Counted from the first letter of the stretch, positions 43,603 to 54,062 are shown. The stretch: 64,000 bases of DNA from Prolixibacter bellariivorans ATCC BAA-1284 (GCF_000621705.1 NZ_JHXO01000011.1:62001-126000), one strand, 5' to 3'. Notes: generated by a model from the letters alone, not told the origin. Numbers and translations: made by a program.

Positions 43603-45612
43603 TTATTGTTTTTTGAATTGCTTTGCGACGATATCATCGTCGGCAATATTGGGCAATGTCACCTTCAGGTTGGGATTTTGCTTCATTGCGCGTTTGATAG
43701 CAAATATAGCTGGTTCGTTCCTGGCCCACGAACGTCGTGAAATACCATTGTTCACATCCCAGTGAAGCATTTGTGTTAATCGACGATCACATTCTTCCGA
43801 ACCGTCAAGCAGCATGCCGAATCCGCCGTTGATTACTTCACCCCAACCGACGCCGCCACCATTGTGCAACGAAACCCAGGTGGCTCCACGGAAAGCATCG
43901 CCAATGACATTGTGAACAGCCATATCGGCCGTAAAACTTGAGCCATCATAAATATTTGATGTTTCCCGGAAGGGGGAATCGGTTCCTGAAACATCATGAT
44001 GATCGCGTCCCAAAACAATCGGAGCGGAAATTTCACCGTTGCGAATGGCCTCGTTAAATGCGGCGGCAATTTGCGTCCGGCCATCACAATCGGCATAAAG
44101 AATCCTTGCCTGTGAACCAACCACCAGTTTGTTCTCTCCTGCTCTGTGAATCCAGTGAAGATTATCCTCCATCTGCGATTTGATTTCTTTCGGCGCTTCT
44201 GCCGAAAGTCTTTCTAATACTTGTGCGGCGATGGCATCCGATTTTTCCAAATCCTCCGGTTTTCCGGAAGTACAAATCCAACGGAAAGGTCCGAATCCGT
44301 AATCGAAGAAAAGTGGTCCCATGATGTCTTCCACATATGATGGATATCGGAATAGACGGTTGTCTTTCATTACATCAGCTCCGGCACGGGACGCTTCCAG
44401 CAAGAAGGCGTTTCCATAGTCCCAGAAATACATGCCATTGGCTGTCATTTGATTGATGGCAGCCACATGACGACGTAGCGTTTTCTGCACTTCTTCTTTA
44501 AATCTCTCCGGATTTTCTGCCATCATTTTGTTTGCCTTCTCCAACGTAAGACCTGCCGGGTAATAACCTCCTGCATATGGATTGTGCAATGATGTTTGGT
44601 CGGAACCAAGTTCAACCGGAATACCGTCTTTCGCCAGTCGTTCCCACAAGTCGACTACATTTCCCTGGTAAGCAATGGAGACAGCTTCTTTGTTCCGACT
44701 TGCCTGAAGCATTCGCGGAATCAATTTATCTAAGTCACTGAACACTTCGTCGACCCAACCTTGCTCATGCCTTACTTGCACTGCTTTAGGATTGATTTCA
44801 GCTACGACACCTACACATCCGGCAATGACAGCGGCTTTTGGCTGCGCACCTGACATGCCACCCAGCCCGGACGATATAAATATTTTGCCGGCAATTCCTC
44901 CTTCCGAATGCATCCGGGCCGCGTTTATTAAGGTGATCGTTGTGCCATGCACAATTCCCTGCGGGCCAATGTACATGAATGAACCAGCGGTCATCTGGCC
45001 GTATTGGGTCACACCGAGCGCATTCATTCGTTCGTAATCATCTTTTGATGAGTAGTTGGGGATGACCATTCCATTGGTGACGACCACTCTGGGTGCCTCT
45101 TTGTGTGACGGAAACAGTCCCATTGGATGGCCGGAGTACAACACAAGGGTCTGTTCATCGGTCATCTCCGAAAGGTATTTCATGGTGAGGCGGTACTGTG
45201 CCCAGTTTTGAAAGACTGCCCCGTTTCCACCGTAGGTGATCAATTCGTGCGGATGTTGCGCCACGGCCTTATCCAGGTTGTTTTGAATCATCAGCATGAT
45301 AGCTGCAGCTTGTTTTGAGCGGGCAGGATAGTCATCGATGGAATGCGCATGCATTTTTATGTCCGGACGAAACCGGTGCATGTAGATTCGCCCGTAGGTT
45401 TCCAGTTCGTGGGCAAACTCCGGAGCCAATACTTTATGGTGCTTATTCGGGAAATATCGCAACGCATTGCGAAGGGCAAGCTGCTTTTCCTCGTTGGTCA
45501 GAATTTGCTTCCGCCTTGGAGCGTGATTGATATTGGGATCATAAGTTTTAGGTTCCGGCAAAACATCCGGAATTCCTTCGGTTATGGATTTCGCAAACGT
45601 ATCGTTGGTCAT
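43603..45612 (-). CDS. hutU: Urocanate hydratase
   Basis: A 669-residue NAD-dependent enzyme of histidine degradation that converts urocanate to imidazolonepropionate. The Rossmann block is ISSGLGGMSGAQPKA; LITYGGNGAVFQNWAQ and YSGHPMGLFPSH are the N-terminal signatures, with active-site segments FRWICTSGKPEDL and SLHNGGGVGWGEVINGGFG near the end. It is about 100 residues longer than Pseudomonas HutU and resembles the longer form found in many Bacteroidota and animals. No hutH, hutI or formiminotransferase gene is in this window, so the pathway is split in this genome, or the rest lies elsewhere. Confidence 0.93.
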   Translation of the reverse strand: MTNDTFAKSITEGIPDVLPEPKTYDPNINHAPRRKQILTNEEKQLALRNALRYFPNKHHKVLAPEFAHELETYGRIYMHRFRPDIKMHAHSIDDYPARSKQAAAIMLMIQNNLDKAVAQHPHELITYGGNGAVFQNWAQYRLTMKYLSEMTDEQTLVLYSGHPMGLFPSHKEAPRVVVTNGMVIPNYSSKDDYERMNALGVTQYGQMTAGSFMYIGPQGIVHGTTITLINAARMHSEGGIAGKIFISSGLGGMSGAQPKAAVIAGCVGVVAEINPKAVQVRHEQGWVDEVFSDLDKLIPRMLQASRNKEAVSIAYQGNVVDLWERLAKDGIPVELGSDQTSLHNPYAGGYYPAGLTLEKANKMMAENPERFKEEVQKTLRRHVAAINQMTANGMYFWDYGNAFLLEASRAGADVMKDNRLFRYPSYVEDIMGPLFFDYGFGPFRWICTSGKPEDLEKSDAIAAQVLERLSAEAPKEIKSQMEDNLHWIHRAGENKLVVGSQARILYADCDGRTQIAAAFNEAIRNGEISAPIVLGRDHHDVSGTDSPFRETSNIYDGSSFTADMAVHNVIGDAFRGATWVSLHNGGGVGWGEVINGGFGMLLDGSEECDRRLTQMLHWDVNNGISRRSWARNEPAIFAIKRAMKQNPNLKVTLPNIADDDIVAKQFKKQ

Positions 45613-45951
45613 AGTTTTCGTTTTAATTTTCTGACAATAAAATTACGATGCTGTGGATGATTAAAAAATGAGGAAGGGCATGTTTGGTAAATGGTCTGGG
45701 TGGGACTGATTTCGCCAGTTATGCCAATTCGGCAGGTGGCGGTGTGTTGAGAACATGCTCATTATTATGTTGTTTGTGGATTGTGCCTGACATCAATTAG
45801 TACGGACTGGATTTTGTGTTAACTTGTAAAAGAATATTCAAGTAATAATTGGTCCACACAGAATGAGAGAACTTCTTAACCTGAATGATGCTCGCTTGTG
45901 GTCACCCCGACATCCGTCGGTGAAATTTGATAACTAAAAGAGATAATACAC
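45613..45951. other. 339-bp divergent intergenic region between hutU and lemA
   Basis: No convincing promoter of the TTTG/TAnnTTTG type was found on either strand. A 24-codon plus-strand frame from 45863 ends 14 bp before lemA, and a small inverted repeat (CCGAC-ATCC-GTCGG) lies within it. This could be a leader peptide, but it is equally likely to be chance. Confidence 0.4.
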
Positions 45952-46545
45952 ATGAAAAGAGTTGGAATTATTGTTCTGGTTGTAATCGTCGTGACCTTCT
46001 TCGGAATTTTTAAATGGGGAGTTGGCATCAATAACCGAATGGTCGAAAAGCAGGAGGCTGTTTCGTCTCAGTGGTCGCAAGTTGAAAATGTATACCAGCG
46101 CAGGGCCGACCTGATTCCTAATCTGGTGAGTACCGTAAAAGGATATGCTGAACATGAAAAAGAAACCCTCACTTCGGTGATTGAGGCGCGTGCCAAAGCT
46201 ACATCAGTCAATGTAAATGCTGATAATCTCGATCAAGCTTCACTGCAGAAATTCCAGGAAGCGCAGCAGGGACTGTCTTCAGCGTTGAGTCGTTTAATGG
46301 TAACGGTTGAGCGATATCCTGATTTAAAGGCGAACCAAAACTTCCTTGGGCTACAGGCACAACTGGAAGGAACTGAAAACCGAATTGCTGTTGAACGCCG
46401 TCGGTTTAACGAGGTTGCCCGCGATTACAATACCTACATTCGTAAATTCCCGCAAAGCATTATTGCCAATTTCCAGGGATTCGAGAAGAAAGCATATTTT
46501 GAGGCCGATAAAGGAGCAAATCAGGCGCCGAAAGTCCAATTCTAA
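45952..46545 (+). CDS. lemA: LemA family protein
   Basis: A 197-residue membrane-anchored helical protein. Residues 4-22 form one N-terminal transmembrane helix, followed by the LemA signature: NRMVEKQEAVSSQWSQVENVYQ-type helix, RRADLIPNLVSTVKGYAEHE, and the late RRRFNEVARDYNTYIRKFP. Its role is not firmly known; LemA often accompanies TPM-domain proteins, as here. The next two genes follow within 12 bp and by a 1-bp overlap, giving a three-gene operon. Confidence 0.9.
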   Translation: MKRVGIIVLVVIVVTFFGIFKWGVGINNRMVEKQEAVSSQWSQVENVYQRRADLIPNLVSTVKGYAEHEKETLTSVIEARAKATSVNVNADNLDQASLQKFQEAQQGLSSALSRLMVTVERYPDLKANQNFLGLQAQLEGTENRIAVERRRFNEVARDYNTYIRKFPQSIIANFQGFEKKAYFEADKGANQAPKVQF

Positions 46546-46557
46546 AAAAGGAGTTTC

Positions 46558-46995
46558 ATGAAAATTGAAGAGTTTTTCAGCAAGGAAGAACAGGCTAATA
46601 TAATAGAAGCCATTCAGGAAGCTGAGCACAATACCAGTGGCGAAATTAGGGTACATATCGACGATAAATGCCCGGGTGAAGTGCTAGACAGAGCTGCCCA
46701 CGTTTTCAAAGTGCTGGATATGCATAAAACCAAGGAACGCAACGGTGTTTTGTTTTACCTGGCTGTGGGAAACCGGAAATTTGCCATCCTCGGTGATGCT
46801 GGTATTAATAAGGTCGTTCCGGAAAATTTCTGGGATGAGATTAAAAACAAGATGCTGGAATACTTTAAAGAAGGCGATTTCGCTATCGGACTTGCTGAAG
46901 GTATTTCCATGGCAGGACATCAGCTTAGCGAACACTTCCCTTATCAGAAGGATGATGTAAACGAATTATCAGACGAAATCTCATTCGGAAAATAA
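46558..46995 (+). CDS. TPM-domain protein (short, soluble)
   Basis: A 145-residue protein consisting of one TPM (TLP18.3/Psb32/MOLO-1) domain without signal peptide. Conserved parts are AEHNTSGEIRVHID, RNGVLFYLAVGNRKFAILGDAGIN and FKEGDFAIGLAEGI. The domain has a phosphatase-like alpha/beta fold of uncertain activity. The missing export signal places it in the cytoplasm or at the inner membrane face, unlike its paralogue downstream. Its last base overlaps the next ATG. Confidence 0.85.
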   Translation: MKIEEFFSKEEQANIIEAIQEAEHNTSGEIRVHIDDKCPGEVLDRAAHVFKVLDMHKTKERNGVLFYLAVGNRKFAILGDAGINKVVPENFWDEIKNKMLEYFKEGDFAIGLAEGISMAGHQLSEHFPYQKDDVNELSDEISFGK

Positions 46996-47843
46996 TGAAA
47001 CAAATTAAACATATTTCTACACAACTTAAGGGATGGTTGCTGTTGCTGGCTTTGATGGTTAGTTTTAGTGCTTTCGCAGAAAACAGTGACTTTCCGGCTC
47101 GACCAAAACCCGCCAGGCTGGTCAACGATTTGGCCAATATTTTGCCGCAGCAGAAAGCGATGATGCTGAACGAAAAACTGGCCGAATTTGCCCGGCAAAC
47201 GTCCACCCAAATAACTGTAGTAACAGTTAAGGATCTTCATGGTTACGATAAGGGTGATTATGCTGTTCGGTTAGCTGAAAAGTGGGGAATTGGGCAAAAA
47301 GGGAAAGACAACGGTATATTGATGTTGGTAAAACCAAAAACCAGCGAATCGACAGGGAAAGCATTTATTGCCGTCGGTTATGGCCTTGAAGGCGTTGTTC
47401 CGGATGTAGTTGCCAAGCAAACAATTATTGAAAATGAGATGATTCCCTGGTTCAAAAAGGGAGACTATTTCATTGGAATCGATCGGGCGACCAATGTACT
47501 GATGGGATTGACGAAAAAGGAATTTACGGCTGACCAGTATATTCAGGCTACACGCGAACAGAGCAAACGTGGAAGAGGAACTGGTGGAGTTGGGGCGGTG
47601 ATTTTCTTCATCATCTTATTCGTCATCTTTGGTCGTCGACGTCGCAGGTTTGGCGCTGTTGGACGCGGTCCTTCATTTTTGGAGGGATTGTTACTGATGA
47701 ATCTTTTAGGTGGAAGCCACCAGGGCTCCTGGAATGATTTCTCTGGCGGAGGCGGAAGCTTCGGCGGCGGAGGAGGATTCTCCGACTTTGGCGGTTTTGG
47801 CGGCGGAAGTTTTGGCGGCGGTGGAGCCGGTGGAGAGTGGTAA
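46995..47843 (+). CDS. TPM-domain membrane protein with glycine-rich tail (YgcG-like)
   Basis: A 282-residue exported protein: signal peptide (residues 14-28), TPM domain (~40-170, with VNDLANILP, STQITVVTVKDL and GKAFIAVGYGLEGVVPD), a transmembrane helix (VGAVIFFIILFVIF, ~196-210), a basic cluster and a tail rich in Gly, Phe and Ser. This layout is typical of the YgcG group. It overlaps the preceding gene by one base. The paired soluble and exported TPM proteins with LemA suggest one membrane-linked complex; its function is unknown. Confidence 0.88.
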   Translation: MKQIKHISTQLKGWLLLLALMVSFSAFAENSDFPARPKPARLVNDLANILPQQKAMMLNEKLAEFARQTSTQITVVTVKDLHGYDKGDYAVRLAEKWGIGQKGKDNGILMLVKPKTSESTGKAFIAVGYGLEGVVPDVVAKQTIIENEMIPWFKKGDYFIGIDRATNVLMGLTKKEFTADQYIQATREQSKRGRGTGGVGAVIFFIILFVIFGRRRRRFGAVGRGPSFLEGLLLMNLLGGSHQGSWNDFSGGGGSFGGGGGFSDFGGFGGGSFGGGGAGGEW

Positions 47844-47865
47844 ATAGCAAAAAACGATATAACAA

Positions 47866-47899
47866 AAGAAACCCGGTTCATTTCTGGACCGGGTTTCTT
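47866..47899. terminator. Bidirectional terminator between the lemA operon and the zinc-ribbon gene
   Basis: A perfect 12-bp stem, AAGAAACCCGGT / ACCGGGTTTCTT, with a 10-nt loop lies in the 75 bp between convergent genes. T-rich sequence follows best on the minus strand (TTTCTTTTGTT). Confidence 0.8.
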
Positions 47900-47918
47900 A
47901 TATGAAATAATACTTTGC

Positions 47919-48707
47919 TTATTTGCTTTCTTTCTCTTCAGAGAGTGGCGTCATGATATCCTGGTCAACAAGGATGCGGCCACAATATTCACAAACGATA
48001 ACTTTTTTGCGTGAAGCAATGTCCATTTGACGCTGCGGCGGAATTTTGTTGAAACAACCTCCACAAGCATCACGCTGTACGGTTACAACAGCCAGTCCGT
48101 TACGCGCATTCTTACGGATACGTTTGAAAGCCGTTAGTAAACGATCTTCGATAGACGTTTCAATGGACTCTGATTTATCGACGAGTTTTTGCTCTTCGAC
48201 CGAAGTCTCTGAAGTAATTTCTTCCAGCTCTTTGCGTTTGCGCACGAGATCTTCTTCGTGTTCTTTCAGGTCAACCTGAGCTTTGTCGATTTCGTCTTTT
48301 TTCAGTTTTGCTTCAGCAGTAAACTCTTTGATGCGCTTTTCTGCCAGCTCGATTTCCAGTGTCTGAAATTCAATCTCTTTCGACAGCGAATCGTACTCAC
48401 GGTTATTGCGTACATTATTCTGCTGCTCGGTGTATTTTTCAATCAGCGACTTGGCTTCTTTTATTTCGGCTTTTTTGTTTGTAACCGCAGTATTCAAGCT
48501 TTTTACCTCATCGTCATATTTCTCGATGCGGGTTTTCAAACCGGCGATTTCATCTTCCAAATCCTGAACTTCCAACGGCAGTTCTCCCCGCAGTGTGTGG
48601 ATTTTATCGATTTCGGAAACAACTGTTTGAAGCTCATAAAGCATTCTCAGCTTCTCTTCTGCGGGAACTTCATTCCCACCAGCCGGCTTGTTGAATTCTG
48701 TCGTCAT
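47919..48707 (-). CDS. Coiled-coil protein with C4 zinc ribbon
   Basis: A 262-residue protein: a long antiparallel coiled coil (residues ~25-190, rich in Glu, Lys and heptads) ends in a C4 zinc ribbon with Cys pairs in DACGGC and VCEYCG. This is the CT398/HP0958-like family, variously proposed to bind nucleic acid or to act as a chaperone in membrane-associated assembly. Pairing with the Nif3-like gene 34 bp upstream is widespread in Bacteroidota. No export signal. Confidence 0.83.
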   Translation of the reverse strand: MTTEFNKPAGGNEVPAEEKLRMLYELQTVVSEIDKIHTLRGELPLEVQDLEDEIAGLKTRIEKYDDEVKSLNTAVTNKKAEIKEAKSLIEKYTEQQNNVRNNREYDSLSKEIEFQTLEIELAEKRIKEFTAEAKLKKDEIDKAQVDLKEHEEDLVRKRKELEEITSETSVEEQKLVDKSESIETSIEDRLLTAFKRIRKNARNGLAVVTVQRDACGGCFNKIPPQRQMDIASRKKVIVCEYCGRILVDQDIMTPLSEEKESK

Positions 48708-48741
48708 ATCCTGTTTGTTATTTATTGTGTTTCTTAAGTAT

Positions 48742-49842
48742 TTACAGGTACATTACCGGGTTGGTTTTCACCTCCGATAAGCGAATGGCAAAGTTAGGGA
48801 AATTTTTGGTAAGTATTTCATAAAAAACCTCTTTAGTAAACTGCTCGCTTTCATAGTGCCCGATGTCCGCAATTACCAGTTGATCCTCGGCATCGAAAAA
48901 CTGGTGGTATTTAAAATCTCCGGTAATGAAAACATCGGCTCCAGAGGCCTTTGCTTCATTTAAAAGGAAACTACCCGAGCCACCGCAGAGTGCTACTTTT
49001 TCAACAGGCTTATTCAATAACCGGGTGTGGCGAATGGCTCCACAGGCAAATGTTTCTTTTACCTTTAGCAGGAAGGATTTTTCGTCCATTGGTTCCGGAA
49101 GATGGCCGACCATTCCCATGCCTGTTTCAGCCCAGTCGTTTTCCAATGGATAAAAATCGTAGGCTACTTCTTCGTACGGGTGACTTTCTAGGAGTGCCCG
49201 CAGGACCTTACTTTTCCGGTAACGGGGAAGAACGGTTTCCACCCTGAGCTCTTTCTCTGTATGTTGCTTGCCACGCTCACCGACGAATGGATTGGTGTTT
49301 TCGCTTCCGCGGAAAGTACCTTCTCCCGGAAGGTTAAAACTGCATTGATCGTAATTGCCAATGTGGCCGGCTCCGGCAGCGAAGATGGCTTCACGTACTT
49401 TCTCAGCATGTTCAACAGGGACGAAGGTTACCAACTTCAACAATTGTCCTTTCATCGGTGACAAGATTTGACAACCCTGTAAGCCCAGTTTTTCGCACAT
49501 CTTGGTGTTCACCCCGCCGGGAACACTATCGAGATTAGTATGCGAGGCATAAATGGCCACATCGTTTTTGATAGCCTTTATCACACAACGCTCCACATAG
49601 TTTTTGCCGTTAAATTGCTTCAATCCCTTGAAGACAATCGGATGGTGGGCAATTATCAAACCAGCTTCCGATGCAATGGCTTCCTCAATTACCTCTTCAG
49701 TTACATCCAAGGTCAGCAACACAGCTCCCACCTCATCGTCCGGGTTGCCAACAATCAATCCGGCATTGTCATACGATTCCTGAAAAGATGTTGGAGCCAG
49801 TGCTTCCAGTTTGCTGGTGATGTCACGAATCCTGAGCTTCAT
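48742..49842 (-). CDS. Nif3-like dinuclear metal-centre protein
   Basis: A 366-residue Nif3/YbgI family protein (also called GTP cyclohydrolase I type 2-like). Metal ligands are in IIAHHPIVFKG (His-His pair near residue 67) and YASHTNLDSVPGG, with the C-terminal ADIGHYESEQF supplying the last His and Glu. The middle ~110 residues form the PII-like insertion that distinguishes this longer form from 250-residue YbgI. It forms a hexameric ring; its substrate is not settled. Probably co-transcribed with the zinc-ribbon and MerR genes. Confidence 0.88.
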   Translation of the reverse strand: MKLRIRDITSKLEALAPTSFQESYDNAGLIVGNPDDEVGAVLLTLDVTEEVIEEAIASEAGLIIAHHPIVFKGLKQFNGKNYVERCVIKAIKNDVAIYASHTNLDSVPGGVNTKMCEKLGLQGCQILSPMKGQLLKLVTFVPVEHAEKVREAIFAAGAGHIGNYDQCSFNLPGEGTFRGSENTNPFVGERGKQHTEKELRVETVLPRYRKSKVLRALLESHPYEEVAYDFYPLENDWAETGMGMVGHLPEPMDEKSFLLKVKETFACGAIRHTRLLNKPVEKVALCGGSGSFLLNEAKASGADVFITGDFKYHQFFDAEDQLVIADIGHYESEQFTKEVFYEILTKNFPNFAIRLSEVKTNPVMYL

Positions 49843-49890
49843 TTTTGCGGGTTTTTTAGGCAGGTAATTCCGGATAAAAAAAGAAGAACC

Positions 49891-50226
49891 TTACAGCTCT
49901 TCTTTAATATCGATTAAAAATTTCTTTATGTCCTGCAGTTTCCTGACAACTTCGTAGGTATCCTGGGTTCCCTGCCGGTTTTCTTTTATTTTTTTGTGTG
50001 CGCCTTTCAGCGTCATTCCGCGCTCTTTTACCAGGTGATAAATTAAACCAAGGTGTTCAATATCTTCTTTGGTAAAAAAACGGTTGCCTTTTTTGTTTTT
50101 ATGCGGTTTGAGAGAATCAAATTCTTTCTCCCAGAAACGAATGGTGGATGGCCGGAGGTCGAACATTTCGGCTACTTCACCAATCGAGTAATATAGTTTT
50201 TCCGCTTTAGGCTGTTTAAATGGCAC
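49891..50226 (-). CDS. MerR-family transcriptional regulator
   Basis: A 111-residue protein with an N-terminal MerR winged helix: YYSIGEVAEMFDL, then STIRFWEKEFDSLKPHKN and RFFTKEDIEHLGLIYHLV. The rest is a short dimerisation helix; there is no effector domain and no metal-binding cysteines. In Bacteroidota this compact form is conserved next to the M23 peptidase gene, here 11 bp upstream. Its targets are unknown. Confidence 0.87.
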   Translation of the reverse strand: MPFKQPKAEKLYYSIGEVAEMFDLRPSTIRFWEKEFDSLKPHKNKKGNRFFTKEDIEHLGLIYHLVKERGMTLKGAHKKIKENRQGTQDTYEVVRKLQDIKKFLIDIKEEL

Positions 50227-50237
50227 GGTGTTGCTTT

Positions 50238-51209
50238 TTAGTCAAAACTTTGTCCCATGTTGGACGAAATCTCAATCATCTTCTCATACTCCTGCGGCGA
50301 CAAATCGAGGAAGTAATAGTTCTGGGGGTTAACTTTCTTACCGTTTTTATGTACTTCGTAGTGAAGGTGCGGTGCCGTTGATGTTCCGGTGCTTCCCACA
50401 AAACCAATTACATCTCCACGTTTTACTTTTTGTCCCGGTTTTACGTTGAACGCGCTCAGGTGAGCATACAATGTCTCGAAACCATAACCATGGTCGATCA
50501 AGATGTGGTTTCCAAAGCCAATCTTGGAACGGCGAATCCACTTTACTACGCCACTTCCCGTTGCGAATACCTCGGTTCCGGTAGGTGCAGAGAAATCCAT
50601 TCCGTAGTGAAACTTACGGATTTTATAAATTGGATGAATGCGATATCCCCATCCTGATGCAGTTCGTTTCAAATCTTTGTTTGAAACCGGCATGATGGAT
50701 GGCAGACTGGCCAACATTTTCTCTTTGTTCAGGGCCATGGTCATCACATCATCGTATGATTTGGACTGAATATAAATCTGTTTGGTCAAAACATCCAGCT
50801 TGCGAGCTGTGGAAATGACCAAATCAGCATTGTCCATACTTTCCAGTTGTGAATAACGGTTTACTCCACCAAAACCGGCCTTACGCACGGACGCGGGAAT
50901 CGGTTCGGCTTCAAAAATGACCCGGTATATATTGTCGTCGCGGTACTGAATATCCTTCAATACTTTGCTCATATTATCCAGATCCTTATTCATTAAAGTA
51001 TATTGCGTGAGCAACCTTTCGTTCTCACGTTTCATTCGGCGAAGTTTGGGGGAATCGAAGAATTGCAGGAACACCATCGAAATGATGACTGCCAATACTA
51101 TACTTGTGGAAAGGTAGCCAAGCAATCTCTTGACAAGAGATTTAATGTTGCGTTCAATCTTGTCGTAACTGAGCGTTTCAGGGTTAAATCTGTAGTTGGT
51201 TTTACCCAT
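50238..51209 (-). CDS. M23-family (LytM) membrane-anchored peptidase
   Basis: A 323-residue envelope protein: one N-terminal transmembrane helix (~30-52), a coiled coil (~55-90) and a C-terminal LytM domain (~190-300). The zinc and catalytic residues are intact: HYGMDFSAPTG supplies the first His and the Asp, YAHLS and HLHYEVH the later His residues. It is therefore probably an active peptidoglycan endopeptidase rather than a degenerate EnvC-type activator. First gene of the minus-strand run with merR and possibly nif3; divergent from alaS. Confidence 0.88.
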   Translation of the reverse strand: MGKTNYRFNPETLSYDKIERNIKSLVKRLLGYLSTSIVLAVIISMVFLQFFDSPKLRRMKRENERLLTQYTLMNKDLDNMSKVLKDIQYRDDNIYRVIFEAEPIPASVRKAGFGGVNRYSQLESMDNADLVISTARKLDVLTKQIYIQSKSYDDVMTMALNKEKMLASLPSIMPVSNKDLKRTASGWGYRIHPIYKIRKFHYGMDFSAPTGTEVFATGSGVVKWIRRSKIGFGNHILIDHGYGFETLYAHLSAFNVKPGQKVKRGDVIGFVGSTGTSTAPHLHYEVHKNGKKVNPQNYYFLDLSPQEYEKMIEISSNMGQSFD

Positions 51210-51387
51210 GCTGGTCCTTTATTTTACAATATGTGTTAACAAATTTAACGAAATAATCTAAATTTGCAAGGATCAATAAAACAGACCCTTCAAACGGTTG
51301 CAAATCTAAAATTTTTTTCGAGTTTCGCAGGAGAAAACCCGACGAACCGGGTCAATTTTAACATTTATTGAATTAAGCTTCTTGATT

Positions 51388-54009
51388 ATGAATTCAAAAG
51401 AGATACGTCAAACATTTCTTGATTTTTTTGTATCGAAACAACATCAGATTGTCGCCTCGGCACCAATGGTAGTAAAAAATGATCCTACATTGATGTTCAC
51501 CAACGCGGGGATGAACCAGTTCAAAGATATTTTCCTGGGAAATTCGCCGGTTAAATCGCCGAGAATTGCGGATACTCAAAAATGTTTGCGTGTTTCGGGT
51601 AAGCATAACGACCTGGAAGAAGTGGGACATGATACCTACCATCATACGATGTTCGAAATGTTGGGTAACTGGTCGTTTGGAGACTACTTCAAAAGGGACG
51701 CAATTGATTGGGCCTGGGAGTTATTGGTGGGGGAGTTTAAAATTTCTCCCGATCGTTTCTACGCTACCGTATTTGAAGGGGATGAAACAGATGGAGTCGC
51801 AGCTGATGATGAAGCTCGTGGTTACTGGAAACAGTACCTCCCGGACGATCATATTTTGAATGGGAATAAAAAAGACAATTTCTGGGAGATGGGTGATACC
51901 GGTCCATGTGGGCCTTGCTCCGAAATTCATGTCGATTTGCGTGATGAGCACGAGCGGGCTAAGAAGGACGGACGTTTGCTGGTCAATAAGGACCATCCTC
52001 AGGTAATTGAAATCTGGAACCTTGTATTTATTCAGTATAACCGCAAAGCTTCCGGAAAACTGGAAGAGCTGCCGGCGAAGCATGTCGATACCGGAATGGG
52101 TTTCGAACGCCTTTGCATGGTATTACAGGGAAAGCAATCGAACTACGATACCGATATATTCCAGCCTGTCATCAGGGAACTTGGAAATCTGGCAGGCGTA
52201 AAATATGGCGATGACGAAAAAACCGATATTGCCATGCGTGTAGTGGCCGACCACTTGCGTGCGATTGCTTTCTCCATCACCGATGGTCAGCTTCCGTCAA
52301 ACAACAAAGCCGGTTATGTGATCCGACGTATTCTTCGTCGCGCCGTGCGTTATGGTTATACCTTCCTGAATTTCAGAAAGCCTTTTATTTTCCAATTGGT
52401 TCCGGTTCTTATTCAGAATATGGGCGAAGCATTCCCCGAACTCGAGAAGCAGCAGGAGCTGGTTACCAAGGTGATTCACGAGGAAGAGGAATCCTTCCTG
52501 CGGACGCTGGAAACCGGTATCCGTATGCTGGATAGTATTATTGAAGAAACGAAAAAGAACGAATATAAAGTAGTCAGCGGAAAGTTGGCCTTCGAACTCT
52601 ACGATACGTTTGGTTTTCCGCTTGACCTGACCGAATTGATTCTTCGTGAAAACGATTTGGTCGTTAACCGGAAGGAATTCAACGAGGCCATGGAGGCTCA
52701 GAAGAACCGTTCGCGGAACGCTACGCACCAGGAAACCGGCGACTGGATTCAACTTCATGCAGATGATGAAGAGGAATTCATTGGGTACGATCATGTCGAA
52801 GCGAAGGTCAAAATTACGAAATACCGGAAGGTGAAGGTGAAGAATAAGGAGTCCTACCAACTGGTTTTCAACTTCACTCCTTTCTATGCCGAATCGGGTG
52901 GTCAGGTTGGCGATACCGGCTACATCGAAGCAAACGGACAGAAAATAAGTATTCTGGATACCCAGAAGGAAAATAACCTCATCATTCATTACGCGAAAGA
53001 GTTACCTGCTGATCCGTCGGCAACATTTATGGCTCATGTCGACAGTCGTAAACGGCAATTGACAGCCAATAACCACTCAGCAACACACTTATTGGATCAT
53101 GTACTCCGGGAAGTGCTGGGTGAGCATGTCGAACAGAAAGGTTCGCTGGTGAACGAAGATTACCTGCGGTTTGACTTTTCGCATTTCCAGAAAGTTACCG
53201 ATGAGGAAATTGATGAAATTCAGCGTAAGGTAAACCAGATGATCAGGATGAACCTGAAACGGGAAGAGTTTCGTGCTGTTCCGATGCAGGAAGCAATGGA
53301 CATGGGAGCGATTGCCTTGTTCGGTGAAAAATATGGCGACTTGGTCCGGGTAATTCGCTTTGGCGATTCAACCGAGTTGTGCGGAGGAACACACGTGGAA
53401 TCAACCGGAGAAATCGGTTTGTTTACCATCGTATCCGAAGGTTCTGTTTCAGCGGGTGTTCGACGGATTGAAGCCATTACGGCTGACCGTGCCGAACAAA
53501 TGATGGTGCAGAATCACAAAGTACTGAAGGAAGTTTCGGGCATGCTGAACAATCCCAAAAACCTGAAAGTATCGGTTGAGGAGTTTTTGAAGCGCAATAA
53601 TGAGTTGACCAAGCAAATTGAAGCTTTCGAGAAGGAAGCAGTCGGTATTTTGAAGCGTGATTTGCTGCGCGAAGTAAAAGAAATCAACGGTGTAAGTTTT
53701 ATTGCCCGTCAGCTGGAGGTGAACAACTCGGCCATGCTGAAAGATTTGGCGTTCCAGTTGAAAGGCGAAATCGATAACCTCTTCCTGGTACTGGCTTCTG
53801 AGATTGACGGAAAAGCCAATCTGCATATCATGATTTCGGACAAGCTGGTGAAGGAACGTGGTTTCAATGCCGGCAAAATGATTCGTGACTTAGCGAAGCA
53901 TGTGAAAGGCGGCGGTGGCGGACAGCCATTTTATGCTACAGCGGGCGGAAAAGAACCTGCCGGAATTCCGACGGTATTGGAGGAAGCCTTGAATCTGGTG
54001 AGTCAGTAA
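51388..54009 (+). CDS. alaS: Alanine--tRNA ligase
   Basis: An 873-residue class II synthetase charging tRNA-Ala. The catalytic core starts [13 protein letters not shown] and contains [21 protein letters not shown]. The editing domain has the zinc motifs HSATH (near residue 565) and CGGTHVEST (about 664), and the C-terminal DHHA1-like part ends [15 protein letters not shown]. The ATG at 51388 is preferred over an in-frame TTG two codons earlier. Followed by a terminator 27 bp after the stop. Confidence 0.96.
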   Translation: MNSKEIRQTFLDFFVSKQHQIVASAPMVVKNDPTLMFTNAGMNQFKDIFLGNSPVKSPRIADTQKCLRVSGKHNDLEEVGHDTYHHTMFEMLGNWSFGDYFKRDAIDWAWELLVGEFKISPDRFYATVFEGDETDGVAADDEARGYWKQYLPDDHILNGNKKDNFWEMGDTGPCGPCSEIHVDLRDEHERAKKDGRLLVNKDHPQVIEIWNLVFIQYNRKASGKLEELPAKHVDTGMGFERLCMVLQGKQSNYDTDIFQPVIRELGNLAGVKYGDDEKTDIAMRVVADHLRAIAFSITDGQLPSNNKAGYVIRRILRRAVRYGYTFLNFRKPFIFQLVPVLIQNMGEAFPELEKQQELVTKVIHEEEESFLRTLETGIRMLDSIIEETKKNEYKVVSGKLAFELYDTFGFPLDLTELILRENDLVVNRKEFNEAMEAQKNRSRNATHQETGDWIQLHADDEEEFIGYDHVEAKVKITKYRKVKVKNKESYQLVFNFTPFYAESGGQVGDTGYIEANGQKISILDTQKENNLIIHYAKELPADPSATFMAHVDSRKRQLTANNHSATHLLDHVLREVLGEHVEQKGSLVNEDYLRFDFSHFQKVTDEEIDEIQRKVNQMIRMNLKREEFRAVPMQEAMDMGAIALFGEKYGDLVRVIRFGDSTELCGGTHVESTGEIGLFTIVSEGSVSAGVRRIEAITADRAEQMMVQNHKVLKEVSGMLNNPKNLKVSVEEFLKRNNELTKQIEAFEKEAVGILKRDLLREVKEINGVSFIARQLEVNNSAMLKDLAFQLKGEIDNLFLVLASEIDGKANLHIMISDKLVKERGFNAGKMIRDLAKHVKGGGGGQPFYATAGGKEPAGIPTVLEEALNLVSQ

Positions 54010-54035
54010 ACAGATTATTTGAAGATATCAATTGA

Positions 54036-54062
54036 AAGGCTGCCTGCTGAGGGCAGCTTTTT
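54036..54062 (+). terminator. Terminator of alaS
   Basis: AAGGCTGCC / GGCAGCTT stem with one bulged G and a 7-nt loop, followed by five T residues. Confidence 0.75.

Noticed and set aside
45863-45937. 24-codon leader peptide before lemA
   Set aside because: No promoter or ribosome-binding site supports it, and a frame this short is expected by chance.
52297-52989. 230-codon minus-strand frame opposite alaS
   Set aside because: The alaS frame carries clear motifs across this stretch; the antisense frame resembles nothing.
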